Below, piece after piece: positions 25,181 through 37,392 of a stretch of DNA of 64,000 bases. The stretch lies in assembly GCA_022747635.1 (NCBI GenBank), contig JAKTNV010000009.1, forward strand, positions 62,676,767-62,740,766, in the 5' to 3' direction. Positions within the stretch are counted from its first letter, which is position 1. Each line of letters opens with the position of its first letter. Below the pieces are notes generated by a model, which saw nothing but the letters and a program-made list of their open reading frames with translations, was not told where the DNA came from and searched no databases. The position numbers were made by a program, and so were the translations under genes. This DNA is from Hetaerina americana. Taxonomy: Eukaryota > Arthropoda > Insecta > Odonata > Calopterygidae.

Positions 25181-25470
25181 TTTGAAGATAGAGAGAGGAG
25201 CATGTAAGAAATATTCCAGCGCTATGGAGCGCGATGCTTAGCCAGCGGCACGACCAACCCCTTGCAAGGGACCACTTTTCAGTCCAAGCCAAGGGGAAGG
25301 GAGGGGTTATCGCACCGCGCGCGTCCAACAAGAAACACGGGAGCAGTCTTGGCAGTGAAGAAACATCTTGCCCGAGGTGACGTCATGTGAACTGATTCGA
25401 CCTCCACCTTTCTCATAAAATGAAAGGTACGTAAAAGCCCCTTACTCGCGGTCTTTATACTTTTTCTTTT
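25181..25470. other. Small GC-rich islet
   Basis: Higher GC than its flanks with CpGs at 25220-25390, including a CACCGCGCGCG run near 25313. It contains GTGACGTCATG, a perfect CRE-like TGACGTCA at 25379-25386. It may be a promoter or enhancer fragment. No transcript evidence. Confidence 0.3.
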
Positions 25471-28118
25471 TCAGCTGCCGCCTCCGAGGTTGGTAGGTGG
25501 AATTTTTCCAGCGGTAAAGTTTTTGCTTTTATCTCTTCAGCTCCACGAATGATTGGCAACCCAGCTCTTACATAATACTTCATTCCAGCGGAGGAGTCCG
25601 TCTAAAATGCCTTCCCTTCACAAAAAAAACTGCGGTAAAAAAACTATTGAATCTGAGAGGGAACCTAATAGTTTTTTCACCTCTTCTTCTTGTTTAAGTT
25701 TAACGATGAAATTAATTGAATAATCTTTCTCAGCATATTCATTTCCCCTATTATCCATTATTGGTACCCTCAGTATTCTACGGTTACACCATTAGTCAGA
25801 TGCTTCGATTATCAATCACTCCACAACACGCTGTGTCCTAGTTTCGCTACCTACAAAAACGAACTTCATACATAAGTATTAAACTGATGTTTTCTTAGCT
25901 CTACGATGGTAAATGCGGAGGCAAATGGTTTCAGAAAGGCAAAATTTTCTTAGTTCTCCTAGTTTATGAATCTATTTTGCCTTAGTCATTAGATGCAATT
26001 TTGTTCCTTCAGTATTTACAATGTTTTCTTCAGGTAAACAATGCTTCTGTCACTGTTCACTTTCAAGACATCTACCATATAGAGCGATGTCTGCTCACGT
26101 CGATTATTTTTATATTTTTTTAATTGATTTCTATTTAAAATCTGGTCACAAAGATTGGGATCCATTTCCTCAAAATATTTATTTGCTCACTAAAAATATC
26201 ACAATATAATCAGTCAACCGAAGTATATTTCATTTCTCTTAATTTGACGTTAAACATCTCCTCCCTCATTCGGTTTCTTTCATCCCTCCTCTGGAGCATG
26301 CTGGGCGAATCAACTGACTAAGACTATTATTCCCATGAAGCATCTTTGTCTTGCATTTCGTCCAATGATCAGCACTTGTTGGTACATGCAGAGCCTAAAA
26401 ACGGGTATCTTTTACCTATATAGATCCAAAATAACTCCCCTGTCTCTGTACTTCACTTTTACTTCTCATACATACTGAAAAGACTGAAACCATTTTAAAA
26501 TATATGTGTAATATACTTTTTTAAATTTATGAAGCCAATTACAGTGTCCTCCAAATTTTTTCAATGTTTTTCCGTGACTAAAAAGAGAAATAAAATCGCT
26601 TCCACCGCACGAATAATTTTTCTAAAATGAAATTTATTGAATAAAAATTGTGCTCGTATAGACCATTGCGTCAATTCACTCAAATTATTATACTTGTATT
26701 TATTATATATGTATTCTGTAAAGGCATACAGCTTTTAGGCTCAGCTTTTATCTCAACTCCTATTCCAAAGAGGAAAATCTCACCCTTCCTGAATATTTTA
26801 TTCTGCTTGCTTACATTTTAACTTTACTATCCAAAAATACCATGTGCCTAATTTCTGTTTATTGGTTCATTCAAAATTATCCATGAAATGTTCATGTTGA
26901 CTTGTTAAATTGATTATTATGAAGATGGAAATAATTAGCTGTCAAGGCATTTGCTTTTTTCTTTGCGCTCAAGCAGCAGAAAACATTATAGAACCATCCG
27001 TTGAACGGTAATATAGTATGAAAATATGCATTTCAAGGAAATATGGTCACGGTCACAGACGACCAAAACTGAATTTACCACCGTCCTCCCATTCGAATTT
27101 TCCACCCAGTGCATAACTAAGTCTGCGACCTAGCGCTTCATTTGTCATTTGCGTAATTAAAAGTTACCACAACCTTATTAATTTATATGCAGGGTGCATT
27201 AATTCAACAACTCTTCGCAACACGTGCCTGAAAGTAGAAACAGAGGGAGAGGTAACGAAGAATTCAGTGACAATAAATTAATTGCGATTTAGTCACATAC
27301 TATATGTTCATTTTCATCTCGCTTATTTTCAATTAAAATAGTTCAGAATTTTACCGCAAACTGCATGAATAACTCATATACAGTGCATTTTTGTTTCAAT
27401 AACCCCGGCGTTTTTGAAAAATGCATATCTGTGAACCGACGCAAAATAAAATTTGCTAAAATATATGTGCATGTGTGTGTTTAAACTATTACATATTCAG
27501 CCAAATATTTAATACAAACATAATATAAACATTTTTGGGGTTTAGTCTTGTTATTTTTTAGGATCAATTTTGATTTTTAAATAAACTAGTATTTGGAATA
27601 TAATTTAACTGAAAATCTGGTGGAAAGGAAAAGTAGTATCGATATTTTTCTATCCGAAAATAATACACATTTGTGGAACGAGACGAAGAAGTGCGAAATA
27701 TTGTGGAAAAGGAAATGGTAATATAACACCGTCTTCCTTTAATCGGTTACTTTCACTTTAATGCTTTCGTCACCTCTCGTCTTGAGCTTGAGAAACAGAA
27801 CCATCCTTGAAATAAGGTATAACTATATCGGTAATATTAATCTTGAACGCCCTCCCTAATTTATCATTTTATATGGTTTTCCCGATTCAAAAGGAAATTT
27901 CAATGAGCGTATTGTTGCACCGTACAACGAAAATTCCAAACCTGCAATAAATCCACTTAATCGAACTATGGTAAACTCTACTTCGTGCAAATTGAATTAT
28001 ATCTAGTAAACGCTGTTCGTGATACTATACTCCATAATGTTTTCAGGTAATACAGTGATTATTTGATTTTTTGACGATGCATGCACCAAATGTAGTATAT
28101 GTGTATATATATACATGA
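25471..28118. other. AT-rich sequence, no gene seen
   Basis: About 2.6 kb with no gene, repeat or RNA that I can name. Confidence 0.5.
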
Positions 28119-28391
28119 GTGGGTCGCGGTAGTCCAGTGGGTAGAGCGTTGGACTGCTGACCGGAGGGTCCCGGGTTCGATTCCCGGGCAAGGCACTCTG
28201 GGCACCTGCAGCTCCACCCAAGCTAAAGTGACTTTACGGGTACCAGGTCTTCCTGGGAAACCATAACCGGTACAGGGAAAGGAACTGACTCCGCTACCCT
28301 GATGTGTGAATTTTCACACGCCACATAGGGCGTACTGGGTGAACTCTACCATCACCTACTAAACCGATCTTAGGGTTGATTACTATGTTCA
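28119..28391 (+). mobile_element. tRNA-derived SINE, family A
   Basis: The head carries a pol III A box (TAGTCCAGTGGGTAGAGC, 28130-28147) and a perfect B box (GGTTCGATTCC, 28174-28184) with a paired T arm. The acceptor ends do not pair properly and a long non-tRNA body follows (CACCTGCAGCTCCACCC and onward to about 28391), so this is a SINE, not a tRNA gene. The body motif CCAGGTCTTCCTGGGAAACC is echoed in the diverged copy at 61.5 kb. Confidence 0.85.
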
Positions 28392-28403
28392 TGGTTTTTT
28401 TAT

Positions 28404-28630
28404 ATATTGAAACGGGAAAACTCGCCAAATGGCGATAAAAATTTTCATTCACATGGAAATAGATATTAGGAAAAGGGATAGGAGCTAATATAAAAGACGA
28501 GCACTGGAGAGGTGGGGAAGCGGAATCGAGCAGATCACAAATGCAAAAATATACTTCCTTGGCCGGGACTTGAACCATAGATCTTTCGACTTGCCGGGCC
28601 GAGCTCTAACGACTTAAGCTATCGAGAAGC
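28404..28630 (-). mobile_element. tRNA-derived SINE, family B
   Basis: On the minus strand the head has an A box (TAGCTTAAGTCGTTAGAGC, 28603-28621) and a B box (GGTTCAAGTCC, 28566-28576). The body includes GGAAATAGATA, AGGAAAAGGGATAGGA and GAGAGGTGGGGAAG (as read on plus), shared with copies at 45.2 and 53.8 kb. Its distal end (AAACTCGCCAAATGGCG on plus) recurs beside the TA arrays at 29.8-30.0 kb. It is flanked by a long TA array on its head side. Confidence 0.85.
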
Positions 28631-28680
<50 letters not shown>

Positions 28681-28710
28681 TATATATATATACTACTATA
28701 TATATATATA

Positions 28711-28746
<36 letters not shown>

Positions 28747-28798
28747 TATATATATATACTACTATATATATATATATACTACTATATATATATATATA

Positions 28799-28850
<52 letters not shown>
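28631..28850. repeat. TA microsatellite with higher-order structure
   Basis: About 220 bp of TA repeat interrupted by CTACTA and TC units. The interrupted block recurs with a spacing of about 66 bp (from near 28675 and near 28742), showing that the array expanded as larger units as well as dinucleotides. Confidence 0.95.
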
Positions 28851-28851
<1 letters not shown>

Positions 28852-29030
28852 TAATAATGGGCATAAATCATTAAAGAATACCACTCACCTACTGAGATTC
28901 CGCTGGAAAAATACTTATCTCACAAAAAGAAAAAAATCACAAATCCTAATTTTTAAGCCTGGCCTTCAGGCCAACAAAACTGAGCACAGGAATGTTCAGT
29001 GGAGACTACACCACTTTTTTGAGTTCGGTG
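28851..29030. other. Short AT-rich interval
   Basis: No supported feature. Confidence 0.4.
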
Positions 29031-29620
29031 AAGGATGGTCGAATGTCGTATGTTCTCTCGTCCATGAGAGCGCCATACGTTTCTAAAATCCAACTCCTCC
29101 CGACCTTCTCACCCTCGAACCCACGTCCCCCATCCCAACCCCCCCGTACCCCTGTAGTCCGAGAATCCCTCCTTCTATTTTCCCCCTCCCCGCACCCCAG
29201 TTTCTATTGAAGCAAGGCAAAAAGGGGCACTGCTCCGGGCGCCACCTACCCACTACACTGGGCCGCGGGATGAAAGATCTCCCCGTCCCGTCCGCCGGGT
29301 TGCTCCACCCAAAGAAATGTTCCCACGGAGAGCGCGACAAGATTAATCCTCACCACAGCAAACGCTCACGTAGCTACGTGTAGGTACAGACGCACAGGCG
29401 TACCATACTCCCTTCCCTTTCCGTCCTCCACCCATCCCCGCCAAAGCCCCCCGCAAGGTGCCCCTACCGCCGGCCTAAGCACTTCCGCTCGCGTAATAAA
29501 TGGATCCCAAATAGTGAGCGCATACGAGGACGTGCTTCCTCTAGAAGCAAGACACGGAGGGCAGCAGACTCCCCCGGAGAGTCTCCGACGTCAAACCTTC
29601 ACCCTAACCATTTCTTTAAT
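29031..29620. other. CpG-containing GC-rich islet
   Basis: C-rich on plus at 29090-29200 and CpG-dense at 29230-29600. Overlapping proline-rich frames on both strands are compositional. Candidate regulatory or untranslated island. Confidence 0.35.
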
Positions 29621-29792
29621 CCATCAAATCCCACCATTTTCCAGCGGGCTGAGGATCGGGGCATTTTCGGGAGACTGATATGGCGACCGGCAGAAAAGAA
29701 ATTCTCCCAACTCTCAAATCATACTCTCTTTCAACCTGTTGTCCCAACAGGTAGATAAGCACGCAAGCACACATAGTCAAATAAACTTTATG

Positions 29793-29793
29793 A

Positions 29794-29831
<38 letters not shown>

Positions 29832-29888
29832 ATATATATATTGTATATATGAGTATTTATTCGCCGTTTGGCGGGATTTCGTGTTTGA

Positions 29889-29969
<81 letters not shown>
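29793..29969. repeat. Pair of TA arrays separated by a SINE-B fragment
   Basis: TA arrays at 29796-29842 and 29893-29969. Between them lies a short reversed piece of the SINE family B end (29843-29892: TTCGCCGTTTGGCGGGATTT). The Ile-Tyr repeat frames here are translations of the microsatellite, not genes. Confidence 0.9.
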
Positions 29970-29970
<1 letters not shown>

Positions 29971-30075
29971 GCACACACGTGGCATTCAAACACTAAAACC
30001 CGCCATATAGCGATCATATACAGGTATTCATTATTCACATGGAAACAGATACTCATAGATACTCGTTTGCGACTT
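29970..30075 (-). mobile_element. SINE family B end fragment, inverted relative to 29843-29892
   Basis: Contains CATTCAAACACTAAAACCCG followed by the GGAAACAGATA body motif, homologous to 28404-28460. With 29843-29892 it forms an imperfect inverted pair around a 77-bp TA array. Confidence 0.6.
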
Positions 30076-31300
30076 TATTCGAAAAAATATTAGTGATGAT
30101 TCGCCAATTTCATATTGAAATGTGTAGTATATGGCCCTGCTGAAACATCCTGCCTTGTCCTGCAAAAAATCATTTCTCTTATAATGCATCAAATGGACTC
30201 CTGAAGACAAGGTAACCTGCACAAAAGCATTCTACATTTCTGCACTACACCCTACATCCCATTAATAGTCCACCATAGGTCCTCCGAAAACATTGAGTTT
30301 CTGCTCATGTGAAGGAAGAGCTCTTACCTTTGAAAAATATTATTTCCAGAAACGTGCTATCCCGTTAAGGAAAAATGAGCTGCAGTATTCATCCATTCAT
30401 CAATTATAAACATCAATAAATCCCAGTAAAGGTTACTAAATGTCATCCGCATTAATATGAATACGCATTAAACGTTCGTATGGGCTGTGAAAAATGCATT
30501 TATTTTACCAGTCCTATATTTTAAATTCAAAAATATTTTTACTTCAGACGGCTCTTCAAATCTTTTCTCTGCATAAGAAATTTTACTTTATCTCATTACT
30601 GTCTTTGCGAATGGGTTTAATGAGTGTGTATGCGAACTTCATCTCTCAAATTTCCCAGAAATGGTCGATAAATTGCGCTTACACTCATTCGATACTTTTG
30701 TCAGATGATTTATCATTGATTTTTGCTACTTGTACAATGGAAATATGATTGAGTTCCAATATTTGTAACGATGCTACGATATTGCTGGTGAATATTAAGC
30801 ATTAATTATCCCGGAGTAATTTTAGCGACTTGATTAGAGCTAGTACCTGCATGCTTTCTTTGGCGTGCATCCAGCACAAAAATGTTGCAGGTGAACAATC
30901 CTAAGCTAAATTTCAAATTTCTCTTGCATGGCAACATGCAACGAATAGACGAGCGTTCATTTGTCGCTCCAATGATAGCATATTAATGCTTGCTCAGTTA
31001 CGGGGGGCTATACCATAATGTCCTTATGATTTTCAGTACATGGCAGTGTACTATGAAAGAACCATTTGATTATTCACTAGTGCGTCAACTAATTGGGCTT
31101 CTTCGACTAACTGAAGAGGAATGCGGTAATGGTAGAAGTGGGGAAGGAATCCAATCCCTACGGGAGAAGTGGAGAGCCAAATAATGAAGGAAAAAACACT
31201 AGCACTCATGGAGGAATAGTGAAAATTTGGAAAGCGAAGATATAAAGGAAGGTAGGAGAAGCATTTATGAACATATCAAGAGGAAAAATGGACGGCTATG
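30076..31300. other. AT-rich sequence, no gene seen
   Basis: Frames of 60-85 codons at 30494-30748 and 30990-31184 show no known domain. Confidence 0.5.
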
Positions 31301-31770
31301 CTCTCCAACTAAACCACCTCACAAAACGCTCGAGTGATATCAAGTTTCAGTCATTCCTTCCGCTCGCATCGTTTCCACCCCTCCCCCCTCATTTTGGCAA
31401 TCTCAAAAGGAATAAACACGACGCAATTCTCCTTTGTACAATATGATAGGCGATGTATTCCTTTGGATAATGAGATAGGAGAAAGAGCGGAAAAATAGGA
31501 GAATCCTCATTCCTGTCTGCCTCATCATCTCTCTCCTTTTGACTCCTACCTTTTTCTCTTGACGTCTCATAAAAACGAGAGCCGGCGAAGAAGTGCGGGG
31601 AGGGGTTGCGGCTGAAAGAAGAGGGTGGCTTGACAAAGGAGAAAAAGGCCGGTGAGGATTGAGCTATTGGGAAAGGAAAGGCAAAGAAGGTGAGGCGTGG
31701 AGGAATTTGACGACAAAAATGCCACTTCAGTTGTAAAAGAGGGCATGAGTAATCTACCAAATGGAGAAGA
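31301..31770. other. Moderately GC-rich, mixed-strand islet
   Basis: Pyrimidine-rich then purine-rich halves. A 123-codon minus frame (31389-31760) is Ser/Phe/Pro-rich and unrecognised. Confidence 0.25.
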
Positions 31771-33580
31771 AAAGAAAATGGGTCACTTTATCTAAATTAT
31801 CTTCAGAATCAAAGTAAAATGCATCCTACATAGCAGAAAGATATGTTCCCCAGTTCAGGTTGGGTTAGTATAACGATTCTGCTTAAATTTTGTTTTTTAA
31901 TGAGGCACGTATGGTCTTCAAACTCCATCTAAAATATATTGCTGCAAATAAACGTTCACCCTGCGGTAAAGTAATTTTCAGTTAATTTAGAACAGTTGAA
32001 ATGATTTTTAAACATCTTAAATTTTTTAATTGGAGAATTAAAATATGTAGTTATTTTGAATATTGAAATATTTTACATCGAGGAATACTTGTTAAAACCT
32101 ACGGTTTATTGATCAGAGCAGAAAATTATAATTCTCCCTGCAATTTCAAAATTTTAAACTAGCTGATTGTGATACATTATAGATGATATATAAGAAACAT
32201 CTTAAACATTGCAGTCAGTTCTTTGTAGGATTTCAATCCTTTGTAAAAACCAAAATCATCCCCCAGCATCCCACCTTAAGGGCGTATGGTACGAAATATC
32301 GCAAGTAACGCATAATATAGGTTATTATTTCATTAATAACTAATTATTTTCCAGTGAAATGGTCAAACAATGTCGTGGCATAAAAGAAAAGTAATTGTTA
32401 TATAAGAATGGGATATTAAATTGAATTAATGTGCCATTATGTTAAATCTTGTAATCTTAAATTAAAAAGAGAAACTTTCAAAGAACAGTCTACGTAGGTG
32501 GTAATTTTATTATGAAAAACATAAACTAATAAAAAAATTCATAAAAGACGAAGCCTAATAGAAACTTCATCCTGTTGAACAACGTCTGATCGAGGAAATA
32601 ATGTTATAATGGAAAAGCAAATGAAAAATACTAAAGGTATTTTTAATTAAATTTATTTTTCGTATTGGTATAACTTATAAATACTTATAAAACTCATCGC
32701 TGCCTTTATAATATTAGTTAAATGTTAAAATCTGTGACTTTTACATGAAATAAGCCTAGGTAAACCGAAGTTCATTTGCTTCACGTGTCGCTAAGTTCTA
32801 TGGCGGGGCAGATGAAACTCGCACTTGAAGGGCCGGGTGCACATCTTTTCCCTTTTTGAGCAAAGTACTGGGATTCTGTATTGGAATTTTAAAATGATTG
32901 TTATTTCATAAAAACGGTGCCCATGAATTCGCATTACTCCTATAAAGGTTTTCCTGCTCCAAGACTCGGCAGTCCTGAAGTGCGAAAATTGAAAATAATG
33001 GACACACTTTTTTTCTCAAAACACTTTGAGCGAAAGTGTGATAGCATTGCATATAAAAAAGCTCGGCAATGTGTTGTTTATTCAGAAGGTTTAGAAGCCA
33101 TAATTCTGAATGGCACTTTAAGAAAATGAGTTCACGTGTGTATATTTCTTTATCCAAATGAGGAAACTATTTGTAATTACCACTGCTGTGTCCAGTTGGA
33201 ACAAATGCTTCTAGGGTTTGTATTTTTTCCCATATCATCGCTATTTTCAATGTACATTATTTGAATAGGACTTCTGTAAAATAAGTCAAATACCGTTTGG
33301 CCTACCAATATACTACGAATTTGTCGTGGTATATTTAGCTAATTCCATTCGCTCCGCTAGCTTTACTGACCAAGGGACCACCCATGCAAGATGGGTCGAT
33401 GAGCAGACCAGATCACAGAGGAGGTTCTCATAACGTCTATTCTTCAGCGATAAGGCTACAGATGTGCCAGATCACATGATCGACCCAGCTATTATGTGTG
33501 TTAAAACACCTCCGTTTCACGAATGCATATTTGCACGAAAATATGGGCGGTAGCAGACAAAATGTGTCCAGGTAAATATG
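31771..33580. other. AT-rich sequence, no gene seen
   Basis: Two overlapping frames at 32906-33157 (minus) and 32917-33129 (plus) share the same DNA without a domain. No other feature. Confidence 0.5.
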
Positions 33581-33660
33581 GGGCGTGGCCCACTGGTCTG
33601 AGTGCGGTGCCCGACAGCGGGGGAACCTTCGCGGTCGACTTCACACGTAATTCGTGTGCA
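33581..33660 (+). mobile_element. Possible decayed tRNA-derived SINE head
   Basis: A-box-like GTGGCCCACTGGTCTGAGTG (33585-33604) and B-box-like CGGTCGACTTC (33632-33642) lie at about tRNA spacing. Both boxes deviate from consensus and no second copy is visible. Confidence 0.35.
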
Positions 33661-35027
33661 AACAAGTTGATAGCAGAAGAAAAAAAGACCCAAAAGAAGA
33701 TCTAAATGGTTAAACTACGAACATGGAAGGCCAGGGAGGTGTTATGGACAGTGTAAGCATAGCTGAAATAAAATTGAGAACACAAGGTAAGCCGGGTGGG
33801 GACAGTAATAGAATAACAGGCTTTTTGGATACCATAAAGTCAGGGAGAATTTACGGTGTAATGAAGAAGAAAGTAATATTGACAAAGAGGAGATGGTTCT
33901 CATGGTACTTTGAAGGTAATAGCCGTTAGGGATCATCGAAAACCTACCCTTAAAATGTTCGATTACCTTGAATGATATGTATGAATATGAAAATATTATA
34001 TTGCTTTGATTTTTGGTATGGGGTTACCCAGAATCATATTATGATTAGAGCCGAATTTCTATGCCGGAAACCAAACACAGTTGAATGCTTTAATTAAGTA
34101 TTAATGTGTGAATTTTTGTATGCATAAGTTAAACAGACAAGCGTTTCTGGAAAATCGCAAGAATGTTTGAATTACGAAATGCAATGCATAATACGAATTG
34201 AAAGTATATCACTGAACATATTGAGTAATCTCTCTAGAAACATAGCTTCTGCAGACACAGGATATAGCAAATCTATTGAGGTTTTCTCCAGCAAACCAGA
34301 ACACTTTATGAAGTAGTATATTAGCAAACTATAAATTGGGATGGGAAATTTTCCGGGTCCTTCACGCTTTACACATGTTGTTGAGACTTCACTAATTGTC
34401 TATAAGATATTTCGGTGGTTGATTTTCAGAACTTGGTAAAGCATCAAAAGGTTATAAAGTAAGAAGGGAGAATGAAGTTTAAGCCAAGAGAGTTTATTCA
34501 TTTTCTTAATTGCAAATATAGTCAGATAACTTCGGTAAAGATGAACTAAATTAATGCATTGAGGAAAGTTTGGAGCTTTAATGAAAGTTCCTGAGAGATA
34601 TACTGGTAATTTATCATTGTAGTCGAAGTGCTATAGCGTCAAAAAGGACAATAACTTTTCTGTGGATGTAGAGACGACGTGTTTAGGTTTTATTTTAGGA
34701 CTTATTTTTCTGGAATTGTAAATTTATTCTATTTAATGGTAGTAGACTAAATGACATTTTTATCTGTTGTTAGGATTCGATTCCAAAGGATTTCACAATG
34801 TGGACTGGTGGGATACGTGTAAATTCTGCAGTTGATCTTTTTAAATTGATGCTAAAACTCTTGGGTATTCAATTTCAATACTATGAAATTTGCCAAAAAA
34901 TTATTACAATTCTAGGTATTATAATTTTCGATTTGATGATCAGCATAAACTAATTTTGTTTAACAAGTCATTTGTAGCAGAGTGCAAATAATTTGCGAAA
35001 TAATAAAATGATAATTTTCCGTAGAAA
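33661..35027. other. AT-rich sequence, no gene seen
   Basis: A lysine-rich 68-codon frame at 33723-33929 is unrecognised. Otherwise empty. Confidence 0.45.
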
Positions 35028-35860
35028 TTTATTCCATACGACGCATTTCAGTGCCTATATATCATCACCAGGTATAATAGATTTCCACAACCTCGGAATG
35101 GGGCATACTCGTATATATACTGAAAAATCGATGCGGGAAGGTATGGTTGGAATGAGTTCAGGGAAGAATGAATTGGAGGAGTGGTGTGTGGGTGGGATGG
35201 AGCCAGTCGGTGTGAGGGGATTGTTTTGTTGGAATGCAGAGGCATAGATGGTGAGCGGCAAGAGAGGAGAATAATTAATAAATGCCAAGTCATTTAAGAG
35301 ATTTCCTGTCTTATTCTGCTGAAAGATTTCCAATTTTTCCAGGACATCGAACGTGCGCCTGTTAGATTCATAATGAAGGATTTCGGGAACAAATGTTATT
35401 AAATGTGAAGAGTCCGTCTGATATCTAGCCATAATTATTTGAGATATATCCATCCCCAACTTTCATACTTGTTCTTTGACCCTAATATTAAAACTGCTTC
35501 CCGTGTCATCTACATAAAAATCCAGAAGTAGCAAATTTGAAAAGGTACAACTCCACTTTCCTTTGTATCGTCCACTTTGCACTTGCAGTGACCAAATAGT
35601 TTTGATAGGGATTTGAGTGCATGAAAATGCCCAGATGCACAGTACGAAGGTAATGTTTTGCAAGTTTTGGCCATGATTGGACGTTAAATAATGGCCAGAA
35701 AGATACATAGACGAATCAAGAGTAGAACTAAAGAATGAAACCCTTGATATTTTGAAGAAAATAAAGGGGATTATTTGGTGGAAGGACTTGCCCATATTGA
35801 TGAGGTGGGATATAGTAAACCTAAGGTTGTAACACTTCACAACTCCTATGTCCATCTAAA
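35028..35860 (-). mobile_element. Penelope-like element, decayed 3' part (GIY-YIG region and terminus)
   Basis: On the minus strand an interrupted frame gives LDFYVDDTGSSFNIRVKEQV (about 35463-35530), which matches the GIY-YIG nuclease pattern FYVG-TGRSF-IR-KEH. Past a stop it continues with RRTFDVLEKLEIFQQNKTGN and LLNDLAFINYSPLL (about 35310-35385), the characteristic carboxy end of PLE proteins. Further downstream, at 35028-35072, is a terminal motif with GAAA, GCGTC and GAATAAA arranged as in PLE hammerhead-bearing ends (the CUGANGA box is degraded to CTGGTGA). The amino and RT parts are absent. Residues differ from the neighbouring plus-strand element, so this is a separate PLE lineage. 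Confidence 0.75.
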
Positions 35861-36028
35861 TTAATGATTCAAGAGAATTCACATTTTAATATTATGGGAA
35901 AGATCAACCCCAGCCGTGCTCTTAATGGTGGGCAACGAATATGGTGAGGGAATATTCAGGGTAAAATAATTAAATTACATTAAAAAATGATAGTGGATTA
36001 GGACATGGATTAAGTTAAAATAATGATA

Positions 36029-37060
36029 GTGGGTTTTACCCTTTCCTGGCGAACCATTTCATGGCCAAATTTGAAGAAAACTACAATGCCAATTTACACT
36101 ATTTCCCTGCCACTTAGCTAAGATACGTTGATGATATTTTTGCAATTTATGATACAAATCAAGCCCCTCTACAACACTTCTAGGAAAAACTCAATAGCCA
36201 ATACTCTAGCATTAAATTCACAAATGTAATGGAAACCAATCAATCTCTCTCATTCCTAGATATTCGAGTCAATTGGACTAATACAAATAAACTTTCCTTC
36301 GATATTTACAGAAAACCCACACACGCCAACAATTAGATACATCGGTCTTCTTTTGAACACGATACACACAAATACGCGACGTTTCGTTCCATAGTCTAAA
36401 GACTCGTCAACGTCCCATTGAGCAAATAAAAATTTAAATCAGAACTGGAGTACATAAAACGAACCGCCGCTAAAAATAGTTATAACCATTATCAATAAGA
36501 TTCTCAGGAAACAAAAACATAAAAAAACTACTTCAATACAGCACCAAACTACCGCACACAGATGTAAAGACATTCTTAAAATTACCTTTCCGAACCCAAA
36601 CTGACAAAAGAACTCGCATCGATCTTTAAAAAACATGGTAGAAATCCCACATTCGTCACCAACAAGAAACTGAAAAACTTTTAGGAAACCCAAAATATCC
36701 CATTGATCCACTTCAAAAATAGGTTATATGCGAGATAATTTGTCCTGACCAATTTTAGATTGGACGGACACGTAGAGCGATTCTCTCGCGGTTTATAGAA
36801 CACATGACTTGCTACAGACTTGGCCATTCTGGAAGATCGGCATTTGCGTAACGCATGCACTCACACAACATTGATATGGAAAATTATTAACGCATCAGCA
36901 CACTACCAAACCACTTATTAGATTACCCTAAAAGCATTCACATCCATTGCTTAAAAAACCAATTCATGAACCATGACCAAGGTCCCATCTCATCATCCTT
37001 ATTCTCCTTAGCAAAACACCAAAATTGCCCCACTCGAAAACACCATTTAAGACTAGGCTG
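36029..37060 (+). pseudogene. PLE reverse transcriptase / GIY-YIG polyprotein relic
   Basis: Broken coding remnant of the 35.9-37.8 kb element. In a functional PLE the RT copies element RNA onto a cut chromosomal end and the GIY-YIG nuclease makes that cut. Seen here are the palm YVDD aspartates (36124-36135) and, after several frame changes, the nuclease with its YIG-equivalent IG, the Arg-rich helix (RTRRAILSRF) and His/Asn residues typical of the fold. At least ten stops or shifts rule out function. Residues suggest a PLE lineage different from both 35.0-35.9 kb and 43-45 kb. Confidence 0.8.
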
Positions 37061-37249
37061 ATCTTGACCATAATCCGTTCAACAGCTTCCCGCTCACACC
37101 CCCCTAACTTCCCCCAAATAATAAAATTCCTTCCAAACCTTTCCCTTCCAACACGACCTTTCCCTAACCACCCTCCCCCCAACATATGACCGTTATTGAA
37201 CAAACAGTATATATAAAACACCACTTACGAGACGGCATCATTCTTTCTC

Positions 37250-37280
37250 TTAAGAGGACTGCTTGGCAGTCGAAACACTG
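37250..37280 (+). ncRNA. Hammerhead-like hairpin relic in PLE 3' region
   Basis: A perfect 6-bp stem, GACTGC (37257-37262) with GCAGTC (37266-37271), closes a TTG loop and is followed directly by GAAAC. This is the stem II plus GAAA module of a hammerhead. The preceding box is CTTAAGA instead of CUGANGA, so the core is mutated and no activity is expected. Confidence 0.35.
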
Positions 37281-37392
37281 CCAGTTTCCGGGCACCTCCC
37301 TTTTCCTCAAGCGCGAGTTACAGGACTAACGGAGGAAGATACTCCACGGAAGGCCTGTCTGTGAGAGTGAGATTTCCATGGGTTTACGCACA

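Noticed and set aside
28121..28195. Candidate tRNA gene with good A and B boxes
   Set aside because: Acceptor arms do not pair, the anticodon stem is poor, and a SINE body follows, with a relative at 61.5 kb. Called a SINE.
29616..30093. Long Ile-Tyr repeat frames on both strands
   Set aside because: Pure translation of TA microsatellites.
36363..36415. Antisense hammerhead-like order (GACGAG ... GAAACGTC) in the older PLE
   Set aside because: It falls inside the conserved plus-strand coding segment HKYATFRSIV, so the resemblance is due to protein-coding sequence.
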